Below, piece after piece: positions 37,368 through 48,500 of a stretch of 64,000 nt of DNA. The stretch is from CBDCWT01 sp965223305 (lineage in GTDB: Bacteria; Planctomycetota; Planctomycetia; Pirellulales; Pirellulaceae). Made by a program: the position numbers and the translations under genes. The notes beneath the pieces are model-generated. The model was given only the letters and a program-made list of their open reading frames with translations, was not told the origin of the DNA and made no database searches. The stretch is taken from positions 1-64,000 of the forward strand of contig CBDCWT010000013.1 in the NCBI GenBank assembly GCA_965223305.1, given 5' to 3'. Within the stretch, counting starts at the first letter, position 1; each line of letters opens with the position of its first letter.

Positions 37368-40142
37368 TCATTTCTGAACGCGGAGGAGGACGGGACGCGT
37401 GGTGACATTTCCGGCCGCTTCCGTGCGCAGGTGGAAGAGACGCGTCGTTTCAGGTACCCAATCAGCGGCAGTAATGAAAAACGTCCGCTCGCTCTGCCCC
37501 TCGACAATGAGCAGCCCGTTGAGTCCGATGTTGTCAACGTACACTCCGTGCGGCAGATTGCGGCCCGCGTCGGCCTTGCCAAATCCGATGGGTCCCTCAA
37601 CGTCGTTCCGCTGGACGCGGACCTTGGCTGTGATCGTTTGGCCAGGCGCGATGACCAACTCCAATGGCCGATCTGTGGCGATCGACACCGGCGATTCCTC
37701 TGGCTCGGCAGGCAGCACGCTGGCGAACAGCTTCGGCTCTTCGCCGAGTTTCAACTCCCCGAACGAGTGCGGTTCTTTTTGCAGCACCCGACCACCGACT
37801 GTCGCGTGTGCGGACAGACGTGCCGCAGCGGCGTCTGCTGATGGTTGCTTTGCATCGCGGTCAGCGTAAATCGTGCCAAAGGCGATCGTATGGCCAGCTT
37901 GAATTACCAGCGGTGTGGAAGCATGGAAACCGGGTGGCAAGTGTTCGACATCGATCTGAATGTCACCGTCGAACCCGTCGATTCGCTTCGCCTCGATCGA
38001 GAACTCTTGACCACTCCCCGCCGGCACGGTCATGCCCTTACCGTGCAGCGTGATTTCGAAATCCGGCTGCCGCCTGCGAATCAGCAATTGATAGGTAAAG
38101 TCCGTCCCCTCGAAGCCACGGGCGTCGCTGATGCGGGCGAGGTACTCGCCATCCGCCGGCGCCCGGAACGACAATCGGGAATCAGAACCCAGCTCGCGCC
38201 GTCCGTCGTCATCGTTCTCATAGTAGAGGTGAAAGGTTGGTAGCCCGTTCGGTATGAGCTCGGCCTGCGGCGCGTGCGGCTGCACAATGTAGCACGGTTC
38301 GTGGAGCGCATGCGACATGGCTGTCGTCTCAAAGTAGGTGTAACGCTTACCGCGACCAGGATAAACCTGAAACCCAGAATCGGGGCCCCGCGGGTAAAGG
38401 AACAGCTTGACGACTTCACCGTTGGCATAGAGATACTCGTTCAGCTCCATTTCCTGCCAATTGTGCACGCGAAAGTCATCGCTCGTCGACGAATCTTTGC
38501 CGCGAAACTTAAAGTACGAATCCCGGATAGCCTGCAGTTTGACTCGTTCGATCGGCTCCCCAGTGGAGCTAAGCACTTCTAGCTTCGAATCGAGCGGCGA
38601 CTTCTGCTGCGCGGCGGTCACCTCCAGCACCCACTCCTCATCCGCCCGCGATGAGAAACGAAATAGGTCGGCGTCGCCGCTTGCGTCGCGGCCGGAGGCA
38701 TCAATGGTGCCATCGACTTGAGCCGGCACATAGAGCCGCATGGCCACGTCTGGCAGGTCATTCGGTTCGTGTTCCATCAGCCGGTTGGGCGAGCCGGCGA
38801 CGGCTGTGTGACCGGCACCGACTTGTTCGACAGACTGTGCTGTGCCTTTCGGGGGTGCGGCCAACGGATAACGAGCGGTCGATCCGTCGACCCTCGCAAC
38901 CAAGACTTCGGCCGACTCGTCCAAAACAGCGAGCCCGGTGACCACGTCCGGCTGGGACTCGTAAAGATGCGTCTGTGTGAAACCGGCAGTCTCCCACAAC
39001 TTGAGCGAACGGTCTTCTGCAGTCGAGACGAGATGCTCGCCATCGTCGGAGAAGGCGATGCCAACGACAGCACTCTCGTGGGCGAACCGCGCATACGCGA
39101 GCGGATTGATCCGCCGCTCAGAACGAGAGAGGAACTGCCAAACCCTAATCCGGTTATCGGCACCCCCGGCCAAGACGAACCGACCGTCAGGGCTGAAGGC
39201 AACCGCATATTGCTCGGCCTGCGGCTGGCTGAGCGTATCAAGCCTCTCGCCCGTCGTCACTTGCCAGAGCTTGACGGTTTCGTCCCCGCTCGCCGTCGCC
39301 AAGACCGTCCCATCAGGACTGAAAGCCAGGTCGTAAATCGCATCGTTGTGTCCGGACAAAGTCCGCAGAATCTCCCCCGAATTGGCGTCCCACAGAATGA
39401 CTTGCCGATCGTAGCCGCAGGTCGCCAGAACCTGCCCGTCCGGACTCAACTCGGCGTCGAAGAGAATGTCCCGGTGACCGGTAAACTCTCGCAAGGGCGT
39501 CCCATCGGCAGAGTTCCAGAGCGTCGCTTGCCCATACAGGCCCGTTACGCCGGATGCGGTCAGCAGACGTTCGCCGCCGGCTACGAAGTGCACTGCGTTG
39601 ACTTTGCCCGGAAGGCCTTCGATGACCTGGCTGGGCGTACCGCTGGCGATACCCTGCAGTTCAACCCGCTGGAACCGCGCGACGGCGAGCTGTTGCAGCT
39701 CGGCGGAGTAAGCGAGCGCTGTGATGCGGCGATCGATCTCGGACAGGGGCTCGATATGCGGAGTCACCAGTCTGGGTCGCGGATCGTCTCGTTGCGGGCC
39801 CGCGGCGCCGGCCTCGATCCAAGCCCGCAGCAGAGCAATGTCTGCGGCGGTCGGCTGTTCGCTGTCCTCCGGTGGCATCCGGGGCTCCGTCTCGCCTGTC
39901 AGCACCCGCCAGAGGCGGCTCTCGGCCGACTTGCCGGGTACCAATGCAGGCCCACGCCCACCACCCTGCTGCAGGTCGGCAAACGACTCGACTGACAAGT
40001 CCCCCTCCCGGTCTTGAGCGTTGTGGCAACCGGCGCAGAACTTGGTGAGGATCGGTTCAATCTGCCGCTGATAATCTGGCCCCGCCGCCCGCGCGGCACC
40101 GGCGAATACCAACAAGAACAATGTCAATGTAACGCGAGACAT
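37368..40142 (-). CDS. Exported cytochrome c (planctomycete type) / WD40 protein
   Basis: The 924-residue protein starts with a signal peptide (LTLFLLVFAGAARAA) and a planctomycete-type c-heme domain: CAGCH at about residues 36-40, with the later RMPPEDS and LLRAWIEAGA. WD40-like blades follow (TGHRDILFDAELSPDGQVLATCGYDRQVILWD and AIYDLAFSPDGTVLATASGDETVKLWQ), then beta-sandwich domains of pre-peptidase C-terminal type (MEHEPNDLPDVAMRLYVPAQVDGTI). It is last of four co-directional genes, only 35 bases after the DUF1553 gene. Such proteins are thought to be periplasmic redox or scaffold partners of DUF1501/DUF1553 proteins. Its action is unknown. Confidence 0.85.
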   Translation of the reverse strand: MSRVTLTLFLLVFAGAARAAGPDYQRQIEPILTKFCAGCHNAQDREGDLSVESFADLQQGGGRGPALVPGKSAESRLWRVLTGETEPRMPPEDSEQPTAADIALLRAWIEAGAAGPQRDDPRPRLVTPHIEPLSEIDRRITALAYSAELQQLAVARFQRVELQGIASGTPSQVIEGLPGKVNAVHFVAGGERLLTASGVTGLYGQATLWNSADGTPLREFTGHRDILFDAELSPDGQVLATCGYDRQVILWDANSGEILRTLSGHNDAIYDLAFSPDGTVLATASGDETVKLWQVTTGERLDTLSQPQAEQYAVAFSPDGRFVLAGGADNRIRVWQFLSRSERRINPLAYARFAHESAVVGIAFSDDGEHLVSTAEDRSLKLWETAGFTQTHLYESQPDVVTGLAVLDESAEVLVARVDGSTARYPLAAPPKGTAQSVEQVGAGHTAVAGSPNRLMEHEPNDLPDVAMRLYVPAQVDGTIDASGRDASGDADLFRFSSRADEEWVLEVTAAQQKSPLDSKLEVLSSTGEPIERVKLQAIRDSYFKFRGKDSSTSDDFRVHNWQEMELNEYLYANGEVVKLFLYPRGPDSGFQVYPGRGKRYTYFETTAMSHALHEPCYIVQPHAPQAELIPNGLPTFHLYYENDDDGRRELGSDSRLSFRAPADGEYLARISDARGFEGTDFTYQLLIRRRQPDFEITLHGKGMTVPAGSGQEFSIEAKRIDGFDGDIQIDVEHLPPGFHASTPLVIQAGHTIAFGTIYADRDAKQPSADAAAARLSAHATVGGRVLQKEPHSFGELKLGEEPKLFASVLPAEPEESPVSIATDRPLELVIAPGQTITAKVRVQRNDVEGPIGFGKADAGRNLPHGVYVDNIGLNGLLIVEGQSERTFFITAADWVPETTRLFHLRTEAAGNVTTRPVLLRVQK

Positions 40143-40177
40143 GGAGAAAGAGTCCCTGGGGCTAAAGGGCTGCTAAG

Positions 40178-42682
40178 CTAGTGATTGAACAAGAACTCCC
40201 GGCTGCTGAGGATGCTCCAGAAAAGGTCCTCGACCACGATTCGACGGTCGGCTTGAGTGTCGTTGAGTATATCCAACAGCTGGGCCATCTCGCGGTCGGT
40301 AGGATAGCGGGAGAGGGACGCTAAGTAGATGGTCTCGATCAAGGCATAGGTCCGGGGACTGTTGGCCAGCAGGCGATCGACAGCGTTGTCTGCCGTCTGT
40401 AGTTTTTGGTTGATGGTATCTCCGTTGGAGATATGCAGAACCTGCACCATGCTGGGTTCGTCAGAGCGTTCGCATTCACAGGTGATGGCCCGCTCGTTTC
40501 GCCCGAACGCTGTAAGGAAATAAGAGTTGACGGCGGAATCATAGAGTTGAAGGGCGCGCGTGCCCTTGGGATAGAAGTCGGTCTTTTGAAAGTCCGCTCC
40601 TGGGTAAGCAACTTCATCGAAGACGCTCGGCACACCGGTGACCTGTGAGATGGCATCGAGCAACACCTCTGCCATCATACGGCGAGGATAATATCGCGAG
40701 TAGAAACGTCTCTCTGCCGCGTTTTCCTGTAAAGGCCGGCTGCTACGCTGGTAGGCTTCCGATTGCAGGATGACGCGCATCAGTGACTTGAGGTCAAAAC
40801 CTTGCTCGACGACGTAGGAGGCCGCCGCGGCCAGCAGCTCCTCGTTGCTGGCTGGATTCGACGCCCGCATGTCGTCGACTTGCTCGACCAGACCCACACC
40901 AAAGAAGTTCGCCCAGATGCGGTTGGTAATCGACCTGGAAAAGTACTGGTTGTCGGGCGACGTCAGCCAATCGGCGAGGTGCAGCCGCCGGTCTTTCGTC
41001 GAGTCAAATGGCAGAGGCACGCCGTCTAGAGGGGTCGGCGGCTGCGGCTTTCCGGTCAACGGCTGGACCAGTTCGCCCTTGTCGACCACAAACAACGTCC
41101 GTAGCCCGTCACCACTCCGCGGGTCACCACCCCAGCCCTTCGCACGGACCCTCGAGAACAAGTTGGCCATCGCGTAGTACTGTTGGTTGGTCCATTTTTC
41201 GAGCGGATGGTTATGACACTTCGCGCAGCCGATCGATAACCCGAGAAAAGCCTGCGCCACGTTCTCACTCATGGACTCGGGATCCTGGTGAAGCGCATAG
41301 AAGTTGGTGGCTCCGTTGGCATGGCTGCTACCCTGCGCCGTAACGATCCGCCGCACAAACTCGTCCCAAGGTGTGTTCTGCTCGACGTGCCCGCGGATCC
41401 ACTGGTAGTAGGCCTTCACCGAATCGGGTCGCAACCTCTCGCCGGTCACCAGCAGGACGTCAGACCATTTGTAGGTCCAATAGTCGACGAACTCGGGTCG
41501 CGACAGCAGTTGTTCGATTAGTCGATCCCGCTTGCCGCGCGTGCGATCTTTCAGGAACGAGCGAGCTTCGTCCGCAGTCGGCAGCGTTCCAATGGTGTCG
41601 ACGAAGGCTCGTCGCAGAAATTCTGCATCAGAAGCGACCGGTGAAGGCGGAATGTGCAGCCGCTGCAGTTGGGCCAACACCAACTCGTCGATGAAGTTTC
41701 TGCGAGGCGCTGCCTCAAAAACCTCAGATGGCACGTCGTTGTCATAGGGAACCGTCACTCGGGCGATGGCGATCTTGCTGGCAAACCAAGCCGTGACGGC
41801 GCCCTCGCCGTAGCCAACCACATCGACGAGTCCCGAAGAGTCGACCGTCGCCACCGCTTCGTCCGCTGAATTGAACTTCGCCCAGCGTGTGACGTCTTCA
41901 ACGTGACCATCGGAGTAATAGGCTTGCACGACGATCCGCTGTTGGTCGCCGGGCTGAAGGGCTGCCCGCGGTGGAAAAAGCGAAAGCCGCTCCAACACCG
42001 CATCCTTTGGTGTCGGCGGCGCCGCACCTCCTGCGATCCACTCCGATAGTACTCGATATTCCAAAGAACCGACTTCAAAACGTACTCCGCCCTTGTGTGG
42101 AATCGCCCCGGTCGGTTTGGCGAGAATGAGGCTGCGGCCCGGATCCAATAACTCAACTCGACGTCCGCGAGCCTGCCTCGTGATCGTATGATGGTCGCGC
42201 AGCGTGTCGTAACCGCGCAAGGAGAGCTTAAGCCCACCTTTACCTGCCAAGGCGCCGTGACAGGCCCCCGAGTTGCAACCCATCTTGGCGATCACGGCTT
42301 GCACGTGATGACGAAAACTCCATGCGTGTGGCTGGTCCATGCCAGTCACCTCGACGCGGGCCGTTGCCTTGCGCGGACCCACTCCCGCCACGATGTTTGC
42401 CGTACCATCTGCGATCGGACGCAGCTTTCCGTTGTCCACTTCGACAACGGCTGGGTTGCTTGACCTCCATTCGATCTCCTGTCGCACCTGCGCGCGATAC
42501 TCACCATCTTCGACCGCTTGCACGAGCAGCTGGTGTCTCGCTTCGGCGCCCGTCAACCGCACACTGGCAGGGAGGATCTCGATCTGATCGCCGGTTTCCG
42601 CCGCCGTGACCAGCGGCACACCGGTCCAACTCCCCAGGACTGATAACAGCGATATCGTTAGCTGGCGTGGCAGTTTGGTCAT
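40178..42682 (-). CDS. DUF1549/DUF1553 protein with bacterial Ig-like domain
   Basis: 834 residues. A signal peptide leads to a bacterial Ig-like (BIG2) domain (SSNPAVVEVDNGKLRPIADG), a c-heme-like motif MGCNSGACHG at residues ~134-143, a second Ig-like segment, DUF1549 (NFIDELVLAQLQRLHIPPSP, FLRRAFVDTIGTLPTADE) with a second heme motif GCAKCHNHP, and DUF1553 (ADWLTSPDNQYFSRSITNRIWANFFG). These proteins are a planctomycete hallmark; export and heme binding point to a periplasmic oxidoreductase. It precedes the WD40-cytochrome c gene by 35 bases and follows DUF1501 by 90. Confidence 0.9.
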   Translation of the reverse strand: MTKLPRQLTISLLSVLGSWTGVPLVTAAETGDQIEILPASVRLTGAEARHQLLVQAVEDGEYRAQVRQEIEWRSSNPAVVEVDNGKLRPIADGTANIVAGVGPRKATARVEVTGMDQPHAWSFRHHVQAVIAKMGCNSGACHGALAGKGGLKLSLRGYDTLRDHHTITRQARGRRVELLDPGRSLILAKPTGAIPHKGGVRFEVGSLEYRVLSEWIAGGAAPPTPKDAVLERLSLFPPRAALQPGDQQRIVVQAYYSDGHVEDVTRWAKFNSADEAVATVDSSGLVDVVGYGEGAVTAWFASKIAIARVTVPYDNDVPSEVFEAAPRRNFIDELVLAQLQRLHIPPSPVASDAEFLRRAFVDTIGTLPTADEARSFLKDRTRGKRDRLIEQLLSRPEFVDYWTYKWSDVLLVTGERLRPDSVKAYYQWIRGHVEQNTPWDEFVRRIVTAQGSSHANGATNFYALHQDPESMSENVAQAFLGLSIGCAKCHNHPLEKWTNQQYYAMANLFSRVRAKGWGGDPRSGDGLRTLFVVDKGELVQPLTGKPQPPTPLDGVPLPFDSTKDRRLHLADWLTSPDNQYFSRSITNRIWANFFGVGLVEQVDDMRASNPASNEELLAAAASYVVEQGFDLKSLMRVILQSEAYQRSSRPLQENAAERRFYSRYYPRRMMAEVLLDAISQVTGVPSVFDEVAYPGADFQKTDFYPKGTRALQLYDSAVNSYFLTAFGRNERAITCECERSDEPSMVQVLHISNGDTINQKLQTADNAVDRLLANSPRTYALIETIYLASLSRYPTDREMAQLLDILNDTQADRRIVVEDLFWSILSSREFLFNH

Positions 42683-42772
42683 CTCGGGAGGTTCTCAGTA
42701 CATCGGTGTGAGTAGAACTGCAGGGAGGGCGGCTCGGTGGGCCGCTTTGCCATGTCTTCTACCATGGCTCGG

Positions 42773-44143
42773 TCAAAACAGCTCGTGAATCTCCTGCTTA
42801 CCGAAGTCGACCAATGGAAACGGACGTCCGGCGGGACCCGGGAGATCCGCTTCGAGGTCCAGACCGAGACTGTGGAAGATCGTTGCCACAACGTTGCCGG
42901 GGTCGACCGGTCGTTCCGCCGGGACACCACCGATCGGATCGCTCCGGCCAACGACCCGCCCACCCTGGACTCCGCCGCCTGCGAAATAGACGGTGAAGCA
43001 TTGCGGCCAGTGATCTCGCCCGCCCGCAGGATTGACTCGAGGAGTCCGACCGAACTCGGCGAGATTACATACCAGCGTCTTTTCCAGCATGCCGCGGTCC
43101 GCCAGATCCTCGATCAGCGCGCCGTAAGCCTGGTCGTACAATGGGGCCACGACGGTCTTCATTCCCTCGATCGATGTGAACGGCTTCGAGCCGTGAATGT
43201 CCCAGGTTATCTCGTCAAAGACGGTGAGAAAGGTGTTGATCGTGACGAAGCGAACGCCGCCTTCGATCAGCCGCCTGGCCAGCAAACAACACTGGCCGAA
43301 CCGCGTCATGCCGTACCGTTCACGGACCGACTGTGGTTCCTTCGATAAGTCAAATGCCTGCCGCGCCGCAGGGCTTGTCATGAGCCGATAGGCGGCCTGG
43401 AAGTTATTCTCGAGCAACGCTGCGTTCTCGGTGGCCTCGAAGTTCTGCAGCGTCGAGTCGACGACGTCGCGCATGCGTCGCCGCCGGTCCAGCCGTGCCT
43501 GCCCGATTTCCTGCGGGGGAAGCAGATCCGGCACGGTAAAGTTGGGCTTAGACGGATCTGCTTGCAGAGAAAATGGGTCATGGGCTTTTCCCAGGAAACC
43601 TCCAGCTTGACCGTTAGGAAGGTTCCCCCCTCCCCGACCCATGGTCTCGGGAAGGACGACGTGCGGCGGGAGGTCGGTTCTTCGCCCACGAACGTAGCTC
43701 AACACTGCACCAGCATGCGGCGTTTCAACACCTCCAGTGAACTGACGGCCGGTTTGCATCATCTGCCAGCCGGCGTCATGTACTGCGGCTCCGCTGTGGT
43801 AGCAGGAACGCACCAAAGAGAACTTGTCGGCGATCTGGGCGTGACGAGGAAAGATCTCGGAGATCTGCATATCCGCAACATTGGTCGCGATCGGTTGGAA
43901 CGGCCCCCGTATTTCGCGCGGCGCATCGGGTTTCAGGTCGAAGGTGTCCAATTGACTGGGCGCGCCCAGATTGAAGATCATAATGCAGGCGCGTTCGTCG
44001 TCTCCGTCTGGTGCCTGTTCTCGAGCAGCCAAGTACTGCGGCAGACTAAGGCCGACGGCCCCCAGCGCACCGACTTGCATGAAATCTCGGCGCGTCAGAC
44101 CATCGCAGGTGCGAGCCGTCCCTCGATCGGTCAACTTGAGCAT
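42773..44143 (-). CDS. DUF1501 protein with Tat signal
   Basis: 456 residues. The start at 44143 has GGAGGAG 6 bases upstream; the longer frame up to 44221 lacks this. The N-terminus has a Tat motif TRRDFMQVGALGAVGLSLP. The DUF1501 body shows FNLGAPSQLDTFDLKPDAP, HAQIADKFSLVRSCYHSG, and GGGVQGGRVVGRSDPIGG near the end, the conserved core of this sulfatase-like fold. DUF1501 genes nearly always sit beside DUF1549/1553 genes, as here. The function is unknown, probably exported and processing a cell-wall or polysaccharide substrate. Confidence 0.9.
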   Translation of the reverse strand: MLKLTDRGTARTCDGLTRRDFMQVGALGAVGLSLPQYLAAREQAPDGDDERACIMIFNLGAPSQLDTFDLKPDAPREIRGPFQPIATNVADMQISEIFPRHAQIADKFSLVRSCYHSGAAVHDAGWQMMQTGRQFTGGVETPHAGAVLSYVRGRRTDLPPHVVLPETMGRGGGNLPNGQAGGFLGKAHDPFSLQADPSKPNFTVPDLLPPQEIGQARLDRRRRMRDVVDSTLQNFEATENAALLENNFQAAYRLMTSPAARQAFDLSKEPQSVRERYGMTRFGQCCLLARRLIEGGVRFVTINTFLTVFDEITWDIHGSKPFTSIEGMKTVVAPLYDQAYGALIEDLADRGMLEKTLVCNLAEFGRTPRVNPAGGRDHWPQCFTVYFAGGGVQGGRVVGRSDPIGGVPAERPVDPGNVVATIFHSLGLDLEADLPGPAGRPFPLVDFGKQEIHELF

Positions 44144-44431
44144 GCTTCTCCTCCTTCGCCGTCCGGCAGCACCACCTGCTGGCGCAGCCGGTGTAAGAAT
44201 TTCCCGGTTCCAAAGTAACAACGTGAACTCGTAACGTCAAGCAACAAAGGTATTTAGGCGGTGCTGGCCGTTCCCGAAAGTCGTCCAGGCGAAGGACTTT
44301 AAATGGACGAGAAGGCCCGAGAAGCTCGCAGGGAGACCAGGGGACGTGGCGAGGGCGGTCTGCATTCTCCACCCAGGCGCGGCGGCGCATGAAACATGCG
44401 CCCGCGGGGAACTAGGCGAGAGCGCTCGTTT

Positions 44432-45397
44432 CTAACGCCTGACAAGCGCGAAGGCGCGCTGCATTGCCTTGGCCGTCGTGGCAGTTGCCGCGTCATCCTC
44501 CATCGCGTTCAGCTGTTGGTTGAACGGCTCAGCGCGGATAGGTCCATCGTAACCTACCTCGACTAAGACGCCGAGGAACGTGCTGAGGTCGATCACGCCA
44601 GTGTCGGTGGGCAGGTTACGGCGATTGTCGATCTGTTCGTCGATCGCGACGCCTTGCGGTGCGTCGTTCAAGTCGCAGGCGACGATATCGCTGTTTGTGA
44701 GGCTCCGCAGGTCGTCTGCATCTTCATGAGCGGTGTACCAGTGCCAGCTATCGAGCACCAGGCCGACATTGTTGAGCCCGATTTCAGCGTTCAGTTCCTT
44801 CGTCTCCGCCATCGTGTGGATAAAGGAGTGCCTTGTCGCCGCCCAAAGGGTCTTGGGGCCCACGTATTCGAAGCCCAAGCGTATGCCTGCATCAGACAAA
44901 ATGCTGGCACAGCTTCGTAAACGCCGCACGTGTTGCCGGAAGTTGGCAGTGTAGGTCAGCTCGTCATGATTCGGTTTCAGCCAAGTTCCAACTCGCGTAA
45001 CGCCAGCTCGTTCCATCGCCTGTGCAAGGCGGGGTAAAGCGCGAAGATCCTTTTCAAAAGTAGCCTCGTCAGCTCGGAATTCCACCGGGAGGCCTGCCGC
45101 GCCCCACACGAGTTGCTTTTCCTTAAGACCAGCCAGCAGGTCATCGACTTCGGCAGCATCCAGTGTGGCCAAATAACGCGGCTCCGGAGAAACCGACTCG
45201 AACCCATGCCGGTGGGCGAGCTCAATGGCTCTTCGCTGATCGGCGCGGACACCAATTGCACCACATCGCAGGTCCATGGTGAACTTGACGTCGCCTCCCG
45301 TTTCGGCAGCGAGCAGTCGCGACGCAGTTGCTGGCACGCCGCAAGCCGCGACCGCGGCGGCCGCTCGGCAGAGGGCAGTTCTGCGAGTTATCGGCAT
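44432..45397 (-). CDS. Tat-exported sugar-phosphate isomerase/epimerase-like (TIM barrel)
   Basis: 321 residues. The start gives a Tat signal (MPITRRTALCRAAAAVAACG). The rest matches the xylose-isomerase-like TIM barrel: FESVSPEPRYL, LGFEYVGPKTLWAATRHSF, LVLDSWHWYTA with metal-site residues, DIVACDLNDAPQG, and DGPIRAEPFNQ. These enzymes move sugar carbonyls or epimerise them, usually with a divalent metal. It is first of the four co-directional genes and divergent from the gene at 45596, with a ~200-base shared control region. The role in the redox operon is unclear. Confidence 0.8.
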   Translation of the reverse strand: MPITRRTALCRAAAAVAACGVPATASRLLAAETGGDVKFTMDLRCGAIGVRADQRRAIELAHRHGFESVSPEPRYLATLDAAEVDDLLAGLKEKQLVWGAAGLPVEFRADEATFEKDLRALPRLAQAMERAGVTRVGTWLKPNHDELTYTANFRQHVRRLRSCASILSDAGIRLGFEYVGPKTLWAATRHSFIHTMAETKELNAEIGLNNVGLVLDSWHWYTAHEDADDLRSLTNSDIVACDLNDAPQGVAIDEQIDNRRNLPTDTGVIDLSTFLGVLVEVGYDGPIRAEPFNQQLNAMEDDAATATTAKAMQRAFALVRR

Positions 45398-45595
45398 CTT
45401 AGTTTTTCCTCATGGGCTGTTTGTGGGGCGGGATCTTCATTGATACTCGATATGCTCGGTCGGAGCAACAAAAAGTCGGCGGTGTTGGCGTATACTGGTT
45501 TCTGTGTTGATCGGCCCCGCGCCCAACCCGAGATCGGTAGTCTCGGTCACCGTCCCGCCCGTTTACGATTCCCTTCTTGTCCGCGAGTAGTTGTG

Positions 45596-48500
45596 ATGTC
45601 TGTTGTCGTCGCTGTGTTCGTCGCTGTGTTGTGTGCCACCACGTTTCTCCATGCCGGCGACGATTCTGGCGCCACCGCCGAACGACACCCCTCGCCCTTC
45701 CGCGGCGAGCCTCCCCGCGTTGATTACTCCAGCATCTCCGCGTTGCCGCCTCGCGTGAACACCAACCAAGCAACGCGCGACGCTGACCAGCGTTTACGAG
45801 TTGTATTGCTGGGCAATACGTTGATCTTACGAGCCGCGCAGTTCGGCTACTTGGAGACAGAGTTAACCCGTTTGTTGCCGGGAAAGGCAATTTGCTTCCG
45901 GAATCTCGGTTGGTCCGGCGACACGGTTACTGGAACAGGACGCATCGAGTTCGGGCCGGGTGAGCAGAATCGGAGCAACTGGCAGCGCCCCGACGAAGCG
46001 ACTGGGGATTACGGCTTTCGCAAAATGTTGGACCAAGTACGGCGCGAACGGCCACACGTGGTGCTCATAGCATACGGTTCGAACGTCGCGTTCGCGGGCG
46101 CGGCGGGACTGCGTGACTTCCGCGCTGGATTGGCAAGACTGCTGGAGGCCCTAGAGCCGACAGGCGCGCAAACTGTCCTGTTGGCGCCACCTCCTCGTGA
46201 GATTCGCGAGGGTCTCGTCGGCAACCTGCAGGCGCAAAACCGGTGGCTTGCCGAGGTTGCTGCGCACTTGAGCCAGGTTGCTAGGAGCGGCGGCCGTCCT
46301 TTCGTGAACCTCTACCAAGATTGGCCTGACAATGACGACGTTCCTTTCACCGACAACGGCATACACTTGAACGCTCACGGCTATCAGCAACTGGCGGCGG
46401 TCGCCGCGAACGCCCTTTCTCCCACAGCGCGTCCCTGGAAAGTCCGGCTGAAACACGACGGCGCGGTCGTGCAGGCCGAAGGAGCTACGGCCACCAACGG
46501 GAAGGCCACCGAATTCGGACTTCGTTGGGAGGTTCATGACCAGCGGCTCCCGTCCGTCGCAGCGAGTGAACAGGGTGCTGCGACCGCTGGAACGTCACAC
46601 CGCCTGCTGCAAATCGATGGCCTCGTAGCCGGCACCTACGTCTTGGACATCGACGGTCGTCGCACCGCACGAGCGGATGCGCAGCAGTGGAGCAACGGAG
46701 TGTTGATTCGAAGTGGCCCTGACTTCGAGCGACTGGAGAAGCTGCGCGAAACGATCATACGAAAGAACCGTCTCTATTTCTATGGACTCCGGCCACAGAA
46801 CAAGGCCTACACCCATCTCTTCCGGAGGCACGAGCGCGGACATCACGAGGCAGAGATCGACAGATTCGCGCTGCTCGTCGAAGAAGCGGAACAAGAAATC
46901 GCTCGGCTGGCCACTCCCGTTCGGCGAATCTACGAGTTGGTGCGGGAGAACGACTATCCGGATCATGAAGTGCCTGGCGAAGCTGCTCAACCGGACATCA
47001 AAAGGGAACTCGCAGCGTTCCACGTCCCGGACGGATTTGAGATCAGCTTGTTTGCCGCGGATCCCATGGTGTCGAAACCAATCAACATCAACTGGGACGA
47101 GCACGGCCGCATGTGGGTCGCCACAAGCTCGATCTACCCACACCTCCAGCCCGGACAGGTTCCCGTTGACCGGATTGTCGTCTTGGAAGATGTCGATCAG
47201 GACGGGCATGCCGACAAGAGCACGGTGTTTGCTGAAGATCTGCTGATTCCACACTCTGTGATTCCCGGTAATGGTGGAGCCTACGTGACACAATCGACCG
47301 ATTTGCTCTTCCTGCGCGACACCGATGGCGATGGCCGAGCCGATGAAAAGCGAGTGCTGTTCACGGGGTTTGGCAACGCCGACGTTCACCACATGATCCA
47401 CGGACTGAGGTGGGGACCGGGCGGTGATCTCTACTTTGCCCAGTCCATCTACATCAACTCAACGGTCGAGACGCCCTGGGGAATTCGCGTCTCAAATGGT
47501 TCTTGTATCTGGCGACTGCGCCCCGAAACCCTGCAACTCGAGAGGTTAAGCCAAGGGCTCGTGAACCCTTGGGGACTCGCCTTCGACCGCTGGGGGCAGT
47601 CGTTCGGGACAGATGGAGCCGGCGGCAGCGGGATCGCCTATCTGTTTCCCGGCAGCGCCCATGCCACCCACGACTACGCCGGTCGCGCGCTGCCTTCACT
47701 GAACCCGGGACGTCCCAAAGAGTGTGGTCTAGAGGTGCTTTCGGGAAGACACCTTCCTGCTGGTTGGCAAGACACCTTGATGTCAAACGACTTTCGCGCG
47801 AACCGGGTGACGCGGTACGAGTTGCGTGAGAGCGGCAGCGGCTACGCGGCGGAGTTTCTGGGAGATATGGTGTGGTCAGAGCATCGTGGCTTCCGTCCAG
47901 TTGACGTCAAGATGGGACCGGATGGAGCGATCTACATTGTGGACTGGTACAACCTGATCATCGATCACGGCGAAGTGGATTTCCATCACCCCTTGCGGGA
48001 CAAACAGCACGGACGGATTTGGCGGCTGGCGGCAAAGCGGTCGGTGACCGTCGAGCGCCCTAGGCTCGCGGGTGCGCCGACTTCGGAATTGCTGGACATG
48101 CTGCGGTTGCCCGAGCAGTGGACTCGCGACCAGGCCCGACGGTTACTCCGAGAGCGGGGAGCGAAAGCAGTACTGCCAGAACTGCGTGCCTGGCTCGGCG
48201 ACACAGAGCGGCCGCTACAGGAAGGCGATCTGCTGGAGGCTCTGTGGGTCTACCAAGGGCTCCGCTCGCCCGCACCCGAACTCCTGCACACACTCTTGCG
48301 AGCGCAGGACCACCGAGTGCGAGCAGCAGCCGTCCGCGTCTTGGCCGACTGGCGCAATCGAGTCCCCGACACGATGTCTCTGCTGCGGGTGGCTGTGACG
48401 GACGAACACCCGCGCGTGCGGCTCGAAGCCGTCAACGCCCTACGGACCATTGGAACGCGAGAGGCAGTCGAAGTCGCACTGCAGGCTGCCGACCATCCTC

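Noticed and set aside
45113..45595. N-terminal extension of the giant fusion protein
   Set aside because: It overlaps the divergent isomerase gene and its control region; the signal peptide begins at 45596.
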